Positions 25,680 through 35,679 of a stretch of 64,000 nucleotides of DNA are shown here, piece after piece (the stretch's first letter is position 1; every line of letters starts with the position of its first letter). This DNA is from Ruminococcus sp. (GTDB lineage: Bacteria; Bacillota; Clostridia; Oscillospirales; Ruminococcaceae). The position numbers were made by a program, and so were the translations under genes. The stretch spans positions 52,680 through 116,679 of the forward strand of contig JAHABC010000004.1 of NCBI GenBank assembly GCA_018376535.1. The letters run 5' to 3'. The notes under the pieces were generated by a model. The model ran no database searches. It was given only the letters and a program-made list of their open reading frames with translations, and had not been told where the DNA came from.

Positions 25680-26564
25680 TTAGTTATTATTTTCAAAAGT
25701 AAAGTTTAAATCCACACCGTTGGAAGTTGCTACTATAGTACCATCTAAGTCGGTACGAAAGATTTCTATACCAGATATAGCTTGTAACTTATCCATAGTT
25801 TCTTCGCATGGGTGATTGTATTTATTGCCTTGACCACACATTATAACTGCATACTCAGGCTTAACGATATCTAAAAATTCTTGACTAGTAGCAGTATCGC
25901 TACCATGATGACCAACCTTTAAAACGTCAACGTCCTCTAGTAGATTATTTTCAACCATTTCTTCTTCAGAAGTATCGGAGGCATCGCCAGTTAGTAGGAA
26001 CTTATTATCTCCATGAGTTAGCATTGTAACTACTGAATAGTCGTTTAAATCGGAATAGTCACTGGAATTAGGTGCAACTATTTCTAATGTAGCGTTTCCT
26101 AAATCGTAAGATGTGCCTACCTTTGCAGATGTAATCTTTAAGCCTTTATCTGCTATAGCGTTTAGTAGACTTTCATATATCTTAGTAGTAGGAGTATCAC
26201 TGTCATCTATTTTTGGAAGTATAACGTTTTCCACGTTACAATCGGTGATTATAGTTGGTAATGCTCCAATATGGTCGGAATGTGGGTGTGTACCTATGAC
26301 ATAATCCAAGGTATCCACGCCATTTTGATTTAAATATCCTTCTATGTAAGAGGCATTTCCTTTTTCGCCACCATCTATTAGAATGTTGCACTCATCAGAT
26401 TGTATTAGTATACTATCACCTTGACCAACGTCTAAAAATGATACTACTACTTCACCATCACTAGTAGTACTATTAGAAGTATCGTCTACAAACTCTATTT
26501 CACAAGCTGTTAAGAACATCAAGCCTAGCGATAGCAACATTGCAGATATCTTTTTATATAACAA
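25680..26564 (-). CDS. ComEC-like metallo-beta-lactamase lipoprotein
   Basis: Lipoprotein signal with lipobox LTAC (C21), then an MBL-fold domain like the C-terminal part of ComEC: VSFLDVGQGDSILIQ, IGTHPHSDHIGALPTI, LLTGDASDTSEEEM, VLKVGHHGSDTATS. The metal ligands HxHxDH are complete, so it is probably an active extracellular hydrolase, perhaps a nuclease. It lacks the ComEC membrane channel. TTG start behind AAAGGGG. 294 aa. Confidence 0.9.
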   Translation of the reverse strand: MLYKKISAMLLSLGLMFLTACEIEFVDDTSNSTTSDGEVVVSFLDVGQGDSILIQSDECNILIDGGEKGNASYIEGYLNQNGVDTLDYVIGTHPHSDHIGALPTIITDCNVENVILPKIDDSDTPTTKIYESLLNAIADKGLKITSAKVGTSYDLGNATLEIVAPNSSDYSDLNDYSVVTMLTHGDNKFLLTGDASDTSEEEMVENNLLEDVDVLKVGHHGSDTATSQEFLDIVKPEYAVIMCGQGNKYNHPCEETMDKLQAISGIEIFRTDLDGTIVATSNGVDLNFTFENNN

Positions 26565-26590
26565 ATTTAAAAACCCCTTTCGATACGGAT

Positions 26591-29227
26591 TTAACTATTT
26601 TCATTCTTTCCATTGAGTTTCATCTCTTTCCACTGAGTTTGAGTAATAAGTATCTCACGAGGTTTAGAACCCTTTGCCTCACTAACTATACCCATTTCGC
26701 AAATTTCGTCCATAATTCTACCAGCACGAGCATATCCTAGTTTTAATCTACGTTGCAACATAGACGTACTTGCTAGATTGTTTTCCATAATTAAATCTAT
26801 AGCACGTTTAACTAGTTCCTCATCGCTATTTGGAATAGGTTCGTCGCCATTTGATGTGTACGCCATCTTCTTAGAACCCTTTTCAACTGGAACGTTCTTT
26901 TCAATCTCTTCCATGATGTTGTCACTGTATTCAGCTTGAAAGTCTTGTTTTATAAAGTTTACAGTATTCTCTATATCCTTAGGCGATACCCAACACCCTT
27001 GAACTCTAAGAGGTTTCTGCATACCAGTAGGAAAGTATAACATATCGCCATGACCTAATAGTTTTTCTGCACCGTTTATATCTATGATAGTACGGCTATC
27101 TATGGCAGACATTACAGATAATGCTATTCGGCTTGGAATGTTAGCTTTAATTAGACCAGTAATTATATCTACAGTAGGACGTTGTGTAGCGATTATTAAG
27201 TGCATACCCGCAGCACGAGCCATTTGGGCTAATCTACAGATAGCCTCTTCAACGTCACCTTTAGCGACCATCATTAAGTCGGCTAACTCATCTATAGCTA
27301 TTACTATTTGAGGTAGTTTTTCACCCTCACCAGTTTCGGCTACCTTTTGATTGTATCCAGTAAGGTCTTTAACCTTGTTATCTGCAAATAGTTGATATCT
27401 TTTTAACATCTCTTGAACTGCCCAGTTTAAAGCACCAGTAGCTTTTTTAGGGTCGGTTACTACGGGTATCAAAAGATGAGGTATCCCTGAATAGTGTTGA
27501 AATTCAACTATTTTAGGGTCTATCAATATGAACTTTACCTCATTAGGTGATGCGTTATACAATATGCTCATAATTATAGAGTTTGTACACACCGACTTAC
27601 CTGAGCCAGTCGCTCCAGCGATTATAACGTGTGGCATCTTAGCGATATCACCTACTATTACGTTACCTGCTATATCCTTGCCCACTACAAACGATAGCTT
27701 ACTTTTCTTTTTAGAAGATTTAAAAGCATCACTTTCTAAGAGTTCTCTAATAGATACTATATCAGTAGTTTTATTAGGAACTTCCACACCTATAGCGGAC
27801 TTACCAGGGATAGGAGCTTCCATTCTAACTCCAGATGTTGCTAAATTTAAAGCTATATCATCGGCAAGACCAGTTATCTTAGATACCTTAATTCCAGATT
27901 GTGGTTGAACTTCATATCTAGTTACGGCGGGGCCTCTGCTAATTCCCACAACGTTGGCTTTAGCTTGAAAACTTTCAAGAGTTTCAATCAATTTTTTAGC
28001 AGTAGTTTCAAGTTCTTCTTTGGATATCTTAGAGTTGCTATTGTTCACACCTACTTCCAAAAGTTCAGTAGATGGATATTTATACTTATACTGTCTAGGC
28101 TTACTTACAGTTGGAACGTCTTTATCTACAGGAGTATCTTCTAACTGAAGTTGAACGTCATCAGTACTAGTGTTGGATATGCTTTCTGTATCTGTAGTAT
28201 TGATAGTATCGTCATCGCAAGGGATATCTATATCAATATTGTTAAGAGTAGTATCCTCATTAGTTGGAATATCTGTAATAGTATCGTTGAACATTTCGCT
28301 TATTCCGTCGTCATCAAACTTACTAGATACTTCTTCCTCTGAAGTTTCTTGTTCGTCTAAGTCTTCGTATTCAAAGAAAGTTTCGCTTAACTTTTGCTTT
28401 ACCTTTTCCACTGCCCTAGAGGCTAATTCGGAAAGTGGTACTGACTTTTCACTCTCATCTTCTGGGATATGTGGAACTTCTTTTAAAGAAGTCTGTTTTT
28501 CTTCTAGGAATTGCACCTTTTTGGAATTTTTCGATTTTTTAGGAGTATCTTTTTCTACGCCCATATCCTCTGGGATAACATCATCTTGATTGTTAAAGTC
28601 TAACTCATTAAATAAATCTTTTAGTTTTTTAAAAGGTGTAGAAAGTATATCGAACAGTTTAAACAAAGATACATTGCTTAAGAACATGGCTATAACTACC
28701 AAGGATATAATCATTATAATTCTTGAACCAACTTTTCCGAAAGTTTTTAGCAACGAAAGTCCTACTATAGAACCTATTACCCCTCCACCTCTAAGATTTA
28801 TGGAATCGTTATATATGTACTTCAGAGTAGCCATTAGACTTTTGCCTTTTATCTCAGAAAAAAAGAATACTTGAAAAAATCCACCTAGTAACATAAGACC
28901 TAATATACATTCACATAATCTTCTAAGGATTACGTTATTGGGCTTATTTTGAGCAAATAGCACTGCTAAAAATATGACTATCACGGGTACAAAGAATACT
29001 GATAATCCAAAGATACCTCGACAAGTATCGTGCATAACTTTCCAACCGTCAGTACCTTCGACTATCGATATAAATAGTAATAATATTCCTAAGGCAAACA
29101 ACATTATAGCCCAAAATTGATTTTGTTGGTTCATCTTATTTTGTGACTGCTTCTTATTGGATTTACTCTTGTTATTAGATGTACTTTTCTTCTTATCTTT
29201 GTTGCTATCCTTTTTATTATCTGCCAT
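26591..29227 (-). CDS. ftsK: DNA translocase FtsK/SpoIIIE
   Basis: Membrane-anchored DNA pump for chromosome segregation at division or sporulation septa. A Lys/Ser/Asn-rich start precedes four membrane helices (about 35-190), then an acidic linker (about 200-370), the motor domain with Walker A IAGATGSGKSVCT and Walker B IVIAIDELADLMMV, and a C-terminal gamma winged helix (SMLQRRLKLGYARAGRIMDE) that reads orienting DNA sequences. The length of 878 aa is normal. It is near tepA, as in Bacillus. Confidence 0.95.
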   Translation of the reverse strand: MADNKKDSNKDKKKSTSNNKSKSNKKQSQNKMNQQNQFWAIMLFALGILLLFISIVEGTDGWKVMHDTCRGIFGLSVFFVPVIVIFLAVLFAQNKPNNVILRRLCECILGLMLLGGFFQVFFFSEIKGKSLMATLKYIYNDSINLRGGGVIGSIVGLSLLKTFGKVGSRIIMIISLVVIAMFLSNVSLFKLFDILSTPFKKLKDLFNELDFNNQDDVIPEDMGVEKDTPKKSKNSKKVQFLEEKQTSLKEVPHIPEDESEKSVPLSELASRAVEKVKQKLSETFFEYEDLDEQETSEEEVSSKFDDDGISEMFNDTITDIPTNEDTTLNNIDIDIPCDDDTINTTDTESISNTSTDDVQLQLEDTPVDKDVPTVSKPRQYKYKYPSTELLEVGVNNSNSKISKEELETTAKKLIETLESFQAKANVVGISRGPAVTRYEVQPQSGIKVSKITGLADDIALNLATSGVRMEAPIPGKSAIGVEVPNKTTDIVSIRELLESDAFKSSKKKSKLSFVVGKDIAGNVIVGDIAKMPHVIIAGATGSGKSVCTNSIIMSILYNASPNEVKFILIDPKIVEFQHYSGIPHLLIPVVTDPKKATGALNWAVQEMLKRYQLFADNKVKDLTGYNQKVAETGEGEKLPQIVIAIDELADLMMVAKGDVEEAICRLAQMARAAGMHLIIATQRPTVDIITGLIKANIPSRIALSVMSAIDSRTIIDINGAEKLLGHGDMLYFPTGMQKPLRVQGCWVSPKDIENTVNFIKQDFQAEYSDNIMEEIEKNVPVEKGSKKMAYTSNGDEPIPNSDEELVKRAIDLIMENNLASTSMLQRRLKLGYARAGRIMDEICEMGIVSEAKGSKPREILITQTQWKEMKLNGKNENS

Positions 29228-29309
29228 AGATTATTACCCTCCTAAAAGTTTTGGATACTTATATTTTAACACAAGTTTGAGAAAATATCAAACTATATTT
29301 AATTAACAT

Positions 29310-29334
29310 AAGGGCAGATTTAATATCTACCCTT
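29310..29334 (-). terminator. Terminator after uppP
   Basis: 10-bp stem AAGGG.AGAT/ATCT.CCCTT with one mismatch and a 5-base loop between uppP and ftsK. On the minus strand it is read before the ftsK leader. Confidence 0.6.
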
Positions 29335-29352
29335 AAACTTCGATTTATGTAA

Positions 29353-30237
29353 TTATTTTAAATATTCTAATATACCTACACCAGTTACTTGTTCGATTAC
29401 TCCACAAGTTATTACGCTTAAACCTAACACCAAAGTATATACTGCAAATACTTTGAACTTATTGGATTTTATAAGCATATCTACTAACTTTATGGCTAAA
29501 ATTCCGACTATCGCAGATACTACAAAACCTATCAATACTGGAACTGGTTGAATATCTAAGCCTATGCTTAAAGCGTCTTTAAGTTCTACCAAACAACCTG
29601 CCAATATGGTAGGAATGCCCAGTATAAACGAATATTGAACGGCAGTTTCTCGATTAAGACCTCTAAAAAGACCTCCACATATTGTAGAACCTGAACGTGA
29701 TACCCCTGGGAATAATGCTCCCGCTTGGAACAACCCTATTACAAGGGCATCTTTTAGAGTTATGTCGCCATCTTTTTTGATTAACTTCTTTTTAGGAATC
29801 CTATCGGAAGTGAATAGTATAAACGATGTGTACAAGAATAGACAACCTAAGATTATCAAATTTTCTCCAGCCTTTTCAAATATGCTCTTAATTGGATAGA
29901 ATGGAATTAACAATACCAAAGAAACTATTAACATATATATCATGTTACGTTGAGGATTTCTAGTATCGGCATCTTTTAAGGTAAACTTACCAGTAAAGAT
30001 ATCTTTTATTATATTTCCTAGTTCTTTAATAAGTTGAAGAATAGTATCCCAAAAGGCTATAAATACTGCCACTAGAGTTCCTAAATGAAGTATTACCAAC
30101 ATAAAAGTAGCTTCATCGGTAGAAGCACCCGTTAGATGTGAATACAATGTTAAGTGTCCTGAACTAGATACAGGCAAAAATTCGGTTAAACCTTGAATTA
30201 TTGCTTGAACTATTGCATTAATGATATCATGCAACAT
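29353..30237 (-). CDS. uppP: Undecaprenyl-diphosphatase UppP/BacA
   Basis: Integral membrane phosphatase that recycles the C55 lipid carrier for cell-wall synthesis; also gives bacitracin resistance. Signatures are IIQGLTEFLPVSSSGHL at the N terminus and LFPGVSRSGSTICGGL in the middle, both holding active-site residues. About eight membrane helices. The ATG at 30237 fits homologues, although the best ribosome site (AAAGGG) is 15 bp upstream and a TTG at 30249 is only 3 bp from it. Confidence 0.94.
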   Translation of the reverse strand: MLHDIINAIVQAIIQGLTEFLPVSSSGHLTLYSHLTGASTDEATFMLVILHLGTLVAVFIAFWDTILQLIKELGNIIKDIFTGKFTLKDADTRNPQRNMIYMLIVSLVLLIPFYPIKSIFEKAGENLIILGCLFLYTSFILFTSDRIPKKKLIKKDGDITLKDALVIGLFQAGALFPGVSRSGSTICGGLFRGLNRETAVQYSFILGIPTILAGCLVELKDALSIGLDIQPVPVLIGFVVSAIVGILAIKLVDMLIKSNKFKVFAVYTLVLGLSVITCGVIEQVTGVGILEYLK

Positions 30238-30271
30238 AATTACACGCAAACACCCTTTCTTATATTAAATT

Positions 30272-31009
30272 TTAGTCGGAATATCTTTCTGTAGAACTTT
30301 CAATTAAAGAGTATAGACAGTCTAAAGCGTCAGAGATTCCTCCAAGACTATCTATTAAACCCAACTCTACAGCAGATTTTCCATTTAAGACCGTTCCAAT
30401 ATCCATGACTAATTCATTGGTATTAAATAGCAATTGGTTGAACTTCTTAGCAGTTATGTTACTATGTTTGCATACAAAGTTTACTATTCTATTTTGCATA
30501 CTGTTAAGCCAATCCAACGTTTGAGGGACTCCCAATACAAGACCATTTACTCGGACTGGGTGTATCGTCATAGTTGCAGATGGTACTATAAACGACTTTT
30601 TAGTACTCACGGCTAACGGAACTCCTATGGAATGTCCCCCTCCTAGTACTAATGATACCGTTGGAATTTTCATACTAGCTATTAGTTCTGCAATACCAAG
30701 ACCAGCCTCGACATCACCACCAGCCGTATTTAAAAGTATTAGTAAGCCTTTAATACTACGGTCTTGTTCTATGGCAGTTAGCAACGGAAGTAGATGCTCA
30801 TACTTGGTAGTCTTGGTATTAGATGGCAACAAATAATGCCCCTCTATTTGACCTATTATATTAATACAACTAATAGGATATTTTGCATTATTAGATGGCA
30901 CTTCTCCAATCTTTTCCAAAGCGTCTATACTTTCGGTAGTTTGAATATCTTCGACCTTAGAATTTTCGTCATTTTCAATAGGTGATTGAAACTCAAAATT
31001 TTCGTTCAT
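30272..31009 (-). CDS. tepA: ClpP-like protease TepA
   Basis: ClpP-fold serine protease with NTAGGDVEAGLGIAE, the catalytic serine in LVLGGGHSIGVPLA and the histidine in TMTIHPVRVNG. The N-terminal 45 residues are acidic and disordered. The nearby spoIIIE/ftsK gene is the usual neighbour of tepA (ymfB) in Firmicutes. TepA was proposed to degrade signal peptides; the evidence is limited. 245 aa. Confidence 0.9.
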   Translation of the reverse strand: MNENFEFQSPIENDENSKVEDIQTTESIDALEKIGEVPSNNAKYPISCINIIGQIEGHYLLPSNTKTTKYEHLLPLLTAIEQDRSIKGLLILLNTAGGDVEAGLGIAELIASMKIPTVSLVLGGGHSIGVPLAVSTKKSFIVPSATMTIHPVRVNGLVLGVPQTLDWLNSMQNRIVNFVCKHSNITAKKFNQLLFNTNELVMDIGTVLNGKSAVELGLIDSLGGISDALDCLYSLIESSTERYSD

Positions 31010-31331
31010 GGTAAGAATCCTTTCGTTGAATAGTTTAAAAATCCATAATAATAGTATATCGCATAGTACTTAAAAATATTCAACATATAGTTTTTACCAA
31101 TTAAACGTTTAATACTCTTATATTTTATCATTGTATTGCTAAAAAGTCAAGTTGATTTTTTAAAGGTTTTTCCATATTGGCAATCTACATAAGTTCTACA
31201 ATTTTAATTTTTTTATAGTTGTAATAGTAAAAAAATTGGATTTTAGCAACGCTACATTAATATTAAACTACTTTTTTAGTTATTAATTTTCTTTAACAAC
31301 GCCTTTAGCCACTTCTTTTTGCATTAAAATC
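31010..31331. other. AT-rich intergenic region
   Basis: Very AT-rich spacer between divergent tepA and the BspA-like gene. I see a weak minus-strand promoter candidate near 31055-31085 (TTGAAT and TATACT about 19 bp apart) and no gene or repeat. Confidence 0.5.
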
Positions 31332-31360
31332 TTGAAAATAGTTAAAAAAAGAGTTATAAT
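31332..31360 (+). promoter_or_regulatory. Promoter of the BspA-like gene
   Basis: -35 TTGAAA (31332-31337), 17-bp spacer, -10 TATAAT (31355-31360), giving a leader of about 80 nt. Confidence 0.75.
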
Positions 31361-31446
31361 AGTATAGTATTGTAATCTGTTAGAGTACCTTATCTAATAA
31401 GATTTTAATATATCCACACTATTTTGTATGTGAAAGGAATATCATA

Positions 31447-33573
31447 ATGATAAATAAACGAGTTATAATTTCTTTAGCTATCATATCGGCTATAATAACT
31501 TCCAGCCTTAGTGGTATATCTGCTAGTGCCTTTGCAGGTGTAGATGACAATAATAACAACTACGGCAATAACAACTATAATGATAGTTATTCTTACGGTC
31601 AAAAAGATGGCGACGGCTATAGTAACTACATATATGGCATAAATATAGATGAAAGTAATGCAGTTGAAATTGTTCCCGAAGATGATGACCAGTTTACCGA
31701 TTTAACTTATATAATAGAAAATAATCAAGTTATTATTACTGGCTACGATAAGACTATAAACTTTAGTTACTATACTGTTCCAGATGTAATAAATGGATAT
31801 CCAGTAACTGCAATCTCAGATAACGCTTTTGAAAACTGTTCTAGCTTGATTAGTATTGTTATACCTAATACCATTAAAACTATCGGAAAGTACGCCTTTA
31901 ATAACTGTAAAAATTTGCAATCGGTTACTTTTCAAGATGCTACTTCTACGGAAGATAATGAAAATTTGTATGGCGATGCCTATGACTATAATGAAACTTC
32001 TACAGAAAATCAAAACGATACCTTTACTACAGATAGTTCTAATTCATATAGTTATAGTAGCTATCAATTTAACGCCAATAATTCCTATATGTACGATTAT
32101 TCTACTACTACAACCACTACTGATACATACTCTTACAACCATGAAGATACTACCTCTAGTAGTGCTACAGATACAGAAAGTACATCAAGTACATCTGTTT
32201 ATAGTTGGAGTACTACTGCTCAAGATGATACTTCTACAACCTCCACTAGCGATGAAGAACAAGATACAGAAGAAACTACAACTCAAGAGGAAGAAGAAGA
32301 TGTTGCAGTCAATCCAGTATCTAATTATACGTCTAAGTTAAAAGAAGATGTATCCATTGAACGTACTGGAATAAGTGCTATAATGGAACACGCTTTCAGT
32401 GGTTGTAAAAAGTTGGATACGTTATCTGTACCAGATACACTATCTTTTATGGGAGCATATGCCATTGAAGATACTCCATTTTACAATAATTATAAAGAAA
32501 CTGGAGAAAATATCATAATAGGTAGTGTATACTACAAATACTTTCCAAACTATAAATACTCTTATGTATATAATGAGGAAACCTCTTTGTATGAACCAGT
32601 AGTAAGTCCATTTGATGAGGAAATTCCAGAAGGAATAGTATCTATATCATACTCAGCGTTTCAAAACGTTGAGGGATTAACTAATCTAACCATGCCAGAA
32701 AGTTTAAAAACCATCTATGATTATGCGTTTGCCAACTGTACATCACTTGAAAGTATATCGTTCCACGATGACATACAGTACGTTGGTAACAATGCCTTTT
32801 TTAACACTATCTGGTTAAACGATGCTACTAATGGATTTGCTATTGCAGGAAACTATCTGTATAAGTATGTTGGAAGTGGTGGTTCTATAACGGTTCCATA
32901 TAGCGTCAAGATTATAGGTAGTGAGGCTTTTGCTTTAAATACCAACATCACAAGGGTTATAATTCAAGATGGTGTTGATAAAATCATGGGTGGAGCTTTC
33001 TACAGATGTGAAAATTTACAGACAGTAGTAATATCATCTACGGTTATGTCCATAGGAAATCAAGGATTTTATGGTTGTAAAAATCTAGCAAACATAACGT
33101 TCAATGAGGGGTTATTATCTATAGGAAGTAAATGCTTTTTATCGTGTAGTAGTTTGAAGTACGCTATAATGCCTACTACGTTGACTCAAATTGGAGATTT
33201 AGCCTTTGGGTTTGACTATAGCGACATATATAGTACATATTCCATGATAGACGGTTTTACTCTAGTAGGTGACGAAGATTCTACTGCTCAAGAGTACGCA
33301 AAGGCTAAAATGATTAACTTCCAAACTAGAGAAGATTTTGTAATCCCTGAAGTAAAAAAAGAATACGATGTAGTAAACGATGACCAAGATAATAATGATA
33401 ATACATCTCAACCTGTAGATAAAAAGATTATCTTTGGAGTTATAGGTGGTTTAGTAGTTCTATTGCTCATACTATCTTTGATTTTATACGCTACAGATAG
33501 AAAGAAAAATCCTAAAAAGTACAAGCGTAAAAAGAAAAAACGTAAGAAGAAAGTATCTAATAGCAAAAAGTAG
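31447..33573 (+). CDS. BspA-like leucine-rich repeat surface protein
   Basis: Signal peptide (residues 1 to about 30, ending near SAFA), then Asn/Tyr/Gly-rich linker. LRR_5 repeats follow in two blocks, for example AISDNAFENCSSLISIVIPN and SIGNQGFYGCKNLANITFNE, separated by about 140 residues rich in S, T, D, Y and E. A single membrane helix near the C terminus (IIFGVIGGLVVLLLILSLIL) is followed by a strongly basic Lys/Arg tail, so the protein is anchored by its C terminus with the repeats outside. BspA repeats often mediate adhesion. The anchor is a helix rather than an LPXTG motif. 708 aa. Confidence 0.9.
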   Translation: MINKRVIISLAIISAIITSSLSGISASAFAGVDDNNNNYGNNNYNDSYSYGQKDGDGYSNYIYGINIDESNAVEIVPEDDDQFTDLTYIIENNQVIITGYDKTINFSYYTVPDVINGYPVTAISDNAFENCSSLISIVIPNTIKTIGKYAFNNCKNLQSVTFQDATSTEDNENLYGDAYDYNETSTENQNDTFTTDSSNSYSYSSYQFNANNSYMYDYSTTTTTTDTYSYNHEDTTSSSATDTESTSSTSVYSWSTTAQDDTSTTSTSDEEQDTEETTTQEEEEDVAVNPVSNYTSKLKEDVSIERTGISAIMEHAFSGCKKLDTLSVPDTLSFMGAYAIEDTPFYNNYKETGENIIIGSVYYKYFPNYKYSYVYNEETSLYEPVVSPFDEEIPEGIVSISYSAFQNVEGLTNLTMPESLKTIYDYAFANCTSLESISFHDDIQYVGNNAFFNTIWLNDATNGFAIAGNYLYKYVGSGGSITVPYSVKIIGSEAFALNTNITRVIIQDGVDKIMGGAFYRCENLQTVVISSTVMSIGNQGFYGCKNLANITFNEGLLSIGSKCFLSCSSLKYAIMPTTLTQIGDLAFGFDYSDIYSTYSMIDGFTLVGDEDSTAQEYAKAKMINFQTREDFVIPEVKKEYDVVNDDQDNNDNTSQPVDKKIIFGVIGGLVVLLLILSLILYATDRKKNPKKYKRKKKKRKKKVSNSKK

Positions 33574-33578
33574 TCAAA

Positions 33579-33615
33579 AAAGATTGAGAGTTTTCAAAAG
33601 AAACTCTCAATCTTT
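33579..33615. terminator. Bidirectional terminator
   Basis: Perfect 15-bp stem AAAGATTGAGAGTTT/AAACTCTCAATCTTT with a 7-base loop, shared by the convergent BspA-like and hydrolase genes; runs of A and T flank it on both sides. Confidence 0.88.
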
Positions 33616-33620
33616 AATTA

Positions 33621-34286
33621 TTAATATATAGTCGATACTATATTAACTCCACAATTTTCCATAAGTTTTAAACTCATGATATTCATAAGTTCGCTGTAGT
33701 GTTTAGGAGCGTCATAAGTTTCAACGCAATCTATTGGAACTACAATAGTACAAGATTTATTATCTTGGTCAAACTTAGTTTGAAGTGTCAAGCAGAAGTT
33801 CATTACACAAATATCGGTACAATCCCCACACACTAAGAAGGTATCTATTTGAGGGTTTTGGCTTAAAAACTTTTGAAAATCTGGGGCATGAAAACCATTA
33901 GTTGAATTTTTTTCAATTAAGATATAGTTTTTAAGTTCTTTTAATTCGTCCACCAGTTCACATTCCGATGTATTTTCTATACAGTGAGGAGGGAAGCTAT
34001 CAAATTCGGAACAACTTTCCGAATGGCAATCGGCAAAAGCTAAGACTTTTATATTGTTATCTATAGCCTTTTGCATTAGTTTTTTAACGTTTGGAATAAT
34101 CTCAGCGACCTTACTAGATGCCATTACACCCTCTTTAGTAAATCCGTTGATAACATCTACCACTACTAGAGCAGTCTTATTAGAGGTGAAACTTTTTATA
34201 TCTATTGAAGATTTTTTCTGTAGGTCGTCAACATAGGATAGTATTTCGTTACCTACACCATTTGCAAATATCTGTTTATTATCCAT
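33621..34286 (-). CDS. Isochorismatase-fold cysteine hydrolase, nicotinamidase-like
   Basis: The catalytic triad of nicotinamidase-type enzymes is visible as D44 (VVVDVINGF), K126 (IEKNSTNGF) and C160 (CTDICVMNF). A metal site like that of nicotinamidase fits D86, H88 and H101. The likely reaction is nicotinamide to nicotinic acid for NAD salvage. The first 35 residues are an unusual extension before the domain. No other NAD gene is adjacent, so other amide substrates remain possible. 221 aa. Confidence 0.85.
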   Translation of the reverse strand: MDNKQIFANGVGNEILSYVDDLQKKSSIDIKSFTSNKTALVVVDVINGFTKEGVMASSKVAEIIPNVKKLMQKAIDNNIKVLAFADCHSESCSEFDSFPPHCIENTSECELVDELKELKNYILIEKNSTNGFHAPDFQKFLSQNPQIDTFLVCGDCTDICVMNFCLTLQTKFDQDNKSCTIVVPIDCVETYDAPKHYSELMNIMSLKLMENCGVNIVSTIY

Positions 34287-34470
34287 AATAGAACATCCTT
34301 TCTGTTTTTGTTAGTATAATTATATCATATTGATAATAACTTGTCAATAGAAGATTATTAAATTTTTCTAATGTAAAACTATATTCTTTTAAGGTTCAAA
34401 TCTTGATTTTTACTTCTAGCTGATATATAATTATATTAAAATATTTTATCTTAATAGAGGTGCTTTATTT

Positions 34471-35670
34471 ATGGGACTTAATTCTACTCCTAATGCTAAT
34501 AGAATCCACATAGGCTTTTTTGGATTGCGAAACGCTGGGAAATCTAGTGTAGTAAATGCTGTTACTGGTCAAGATTTGTCTATAGTATCCGATACTAAAG
34601 GTACTACTACCGACCCAGTATATAAATCTATGGAGATACTTCCTTTAGGACCTTGTACTATAATAGATACAGCAGGGTTTGACGATATCGGCGAAATAGG
34701 TGAACTCAGAGTTAAAAAGACTAAACAAGTTCTTAATAAAACCGATATAGCTTTGCTAATTGTAGATGCTACTATAGGACTATCCAGTTATGACAATACT
34801 ATGATTGAACTCTTTAAAGCTAAAGATATACCTTTCTTGATTGTATACAATAAATCCGATTTAGTTCCTAACTTTACTACAGATATGTCTAATGCTATAT
34901 GTATCAGTGCGTTGCAAAATAAAGGAATATTTGAACTTAAACAAAAGATATCCACTTTAGTATCTGCTGAAGATTTCACTTTAAAGATAGTTGGCGACTT
35001 ACTCAAGCCTAACGATTTTGTAGTGTTAGTAATTCCAATCGATAGTTCTGCACCTAAAGGCAGATTGATTTTACCTCAACAACAAGTAATTAGAGATATC
35101 CTAGAGGCAAGTGCCGTATCTGTAGTTACAAAAGAAACTGAACTTAAACAGACTCTTAATAGTTTAGGAAAAAGTCCAGTTATGGTTATTACGGATAGTC
35201 AAGCGTTTAAAAGAGTATCCAAAGAAACTCCTAGAGATATAAAGTTGACATCTTTTTCTATACTTATGGCTAGATATAAAGGTATCTTAGATACTACCGT
35301 CAAAGGTGTTAGAGCAATAGAAACTCTAAAAGATAACGATACTATATTGATATCTGAAGGTTGTACTCATCATAGGCAGTGCGAAGATATAGGAACGGTT
35401 AAAATTCCTAAATGGTTGCAAGAGTATACTAAAAAAAATCTAAACTTTGAATTTACTTCGGGAACTGGTTTTCCAGAAGATTTATCTAAATATAGTTTAA
35501 TAATCCATTGTGGAGGCTGTATGCTAAATGAACGTGAAGTAAAATACAGAATGAAATCTGCTATAGACCAAAGTGTTCCATTTACCAACTACGGAATAGC
35601 TATTGCTTATATGAATGGCATTCTAAACAGAAGTATTGAAATATTTCCACATTTAATGGAAACTATCTAG
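34471..35670 (+). CDS. hydF: [FeFe]-hydrogenase maturation GTPase HydF
   Basis: Scaffold GTPase on which the di-iron subcluster of the H-cluster is finished. The N-terminal GTPase has the P-loop GLRNAGKSS (18-26) and DTAGFDD; a dimerisation domain follows; the C-terminal cluster domain has CTHH (about 298) and CGGC (about 347), the conserved [4Fe-4S] ligands. 399 aa. This implies that the organism makes an [FeFe]-hydrogenase, although hydE, hydG and hydA are not in the window. It is followed 9 bp later by hemL. Confidence 0.95.
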   Translation: MGLNSTPNANRIHIGFFGLRNAGKSSVVNAVTGQDLSIVSDTKGTTTDPVYKSMEILPLGPCTIIDTAGFDDIGEIGELRVKKTKQVLNKTDIALLIVDATIGLSSYDNTMIELFKAKDIPFLIVYNKSDLVPNFTTDMSNAICISALQNKGIFELKQKISTLVSAEDFTLKIVGDLLKPNDFVVLVIPIDSSAPKGRLILPQQQVIRDILEASAVSVVTKETELKQTLNSLGKSPVMVITDSQAFKRVSKETPRDIKLTSFSILMARYKGILDTTVKGVRAIETLKDNDTILISEGCTHHRQCEDIGTVKIPKWLQEYTKKNLNFEFTSGTGFPEDLSKYSLIIHCGGCMLNEREVKYRMKSAIDQSVPFTNYGIAIAYMNGILNRSIEIFPHLMETI

Positions 35671-35679
35671 GAGGTTTTT

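Noticed and set aside
28170..28589. Long plus-strand frames opposite the ftsK linker
   Set aside because: They are Ser-rich mirror readings of the acidic linker codons of FtsK; no start signals.
34385..34410. GGTTCAAATC resembling a tRNA T-arm
   Set aside because: No acceptor, D or anticodon arm can be drawn around it.
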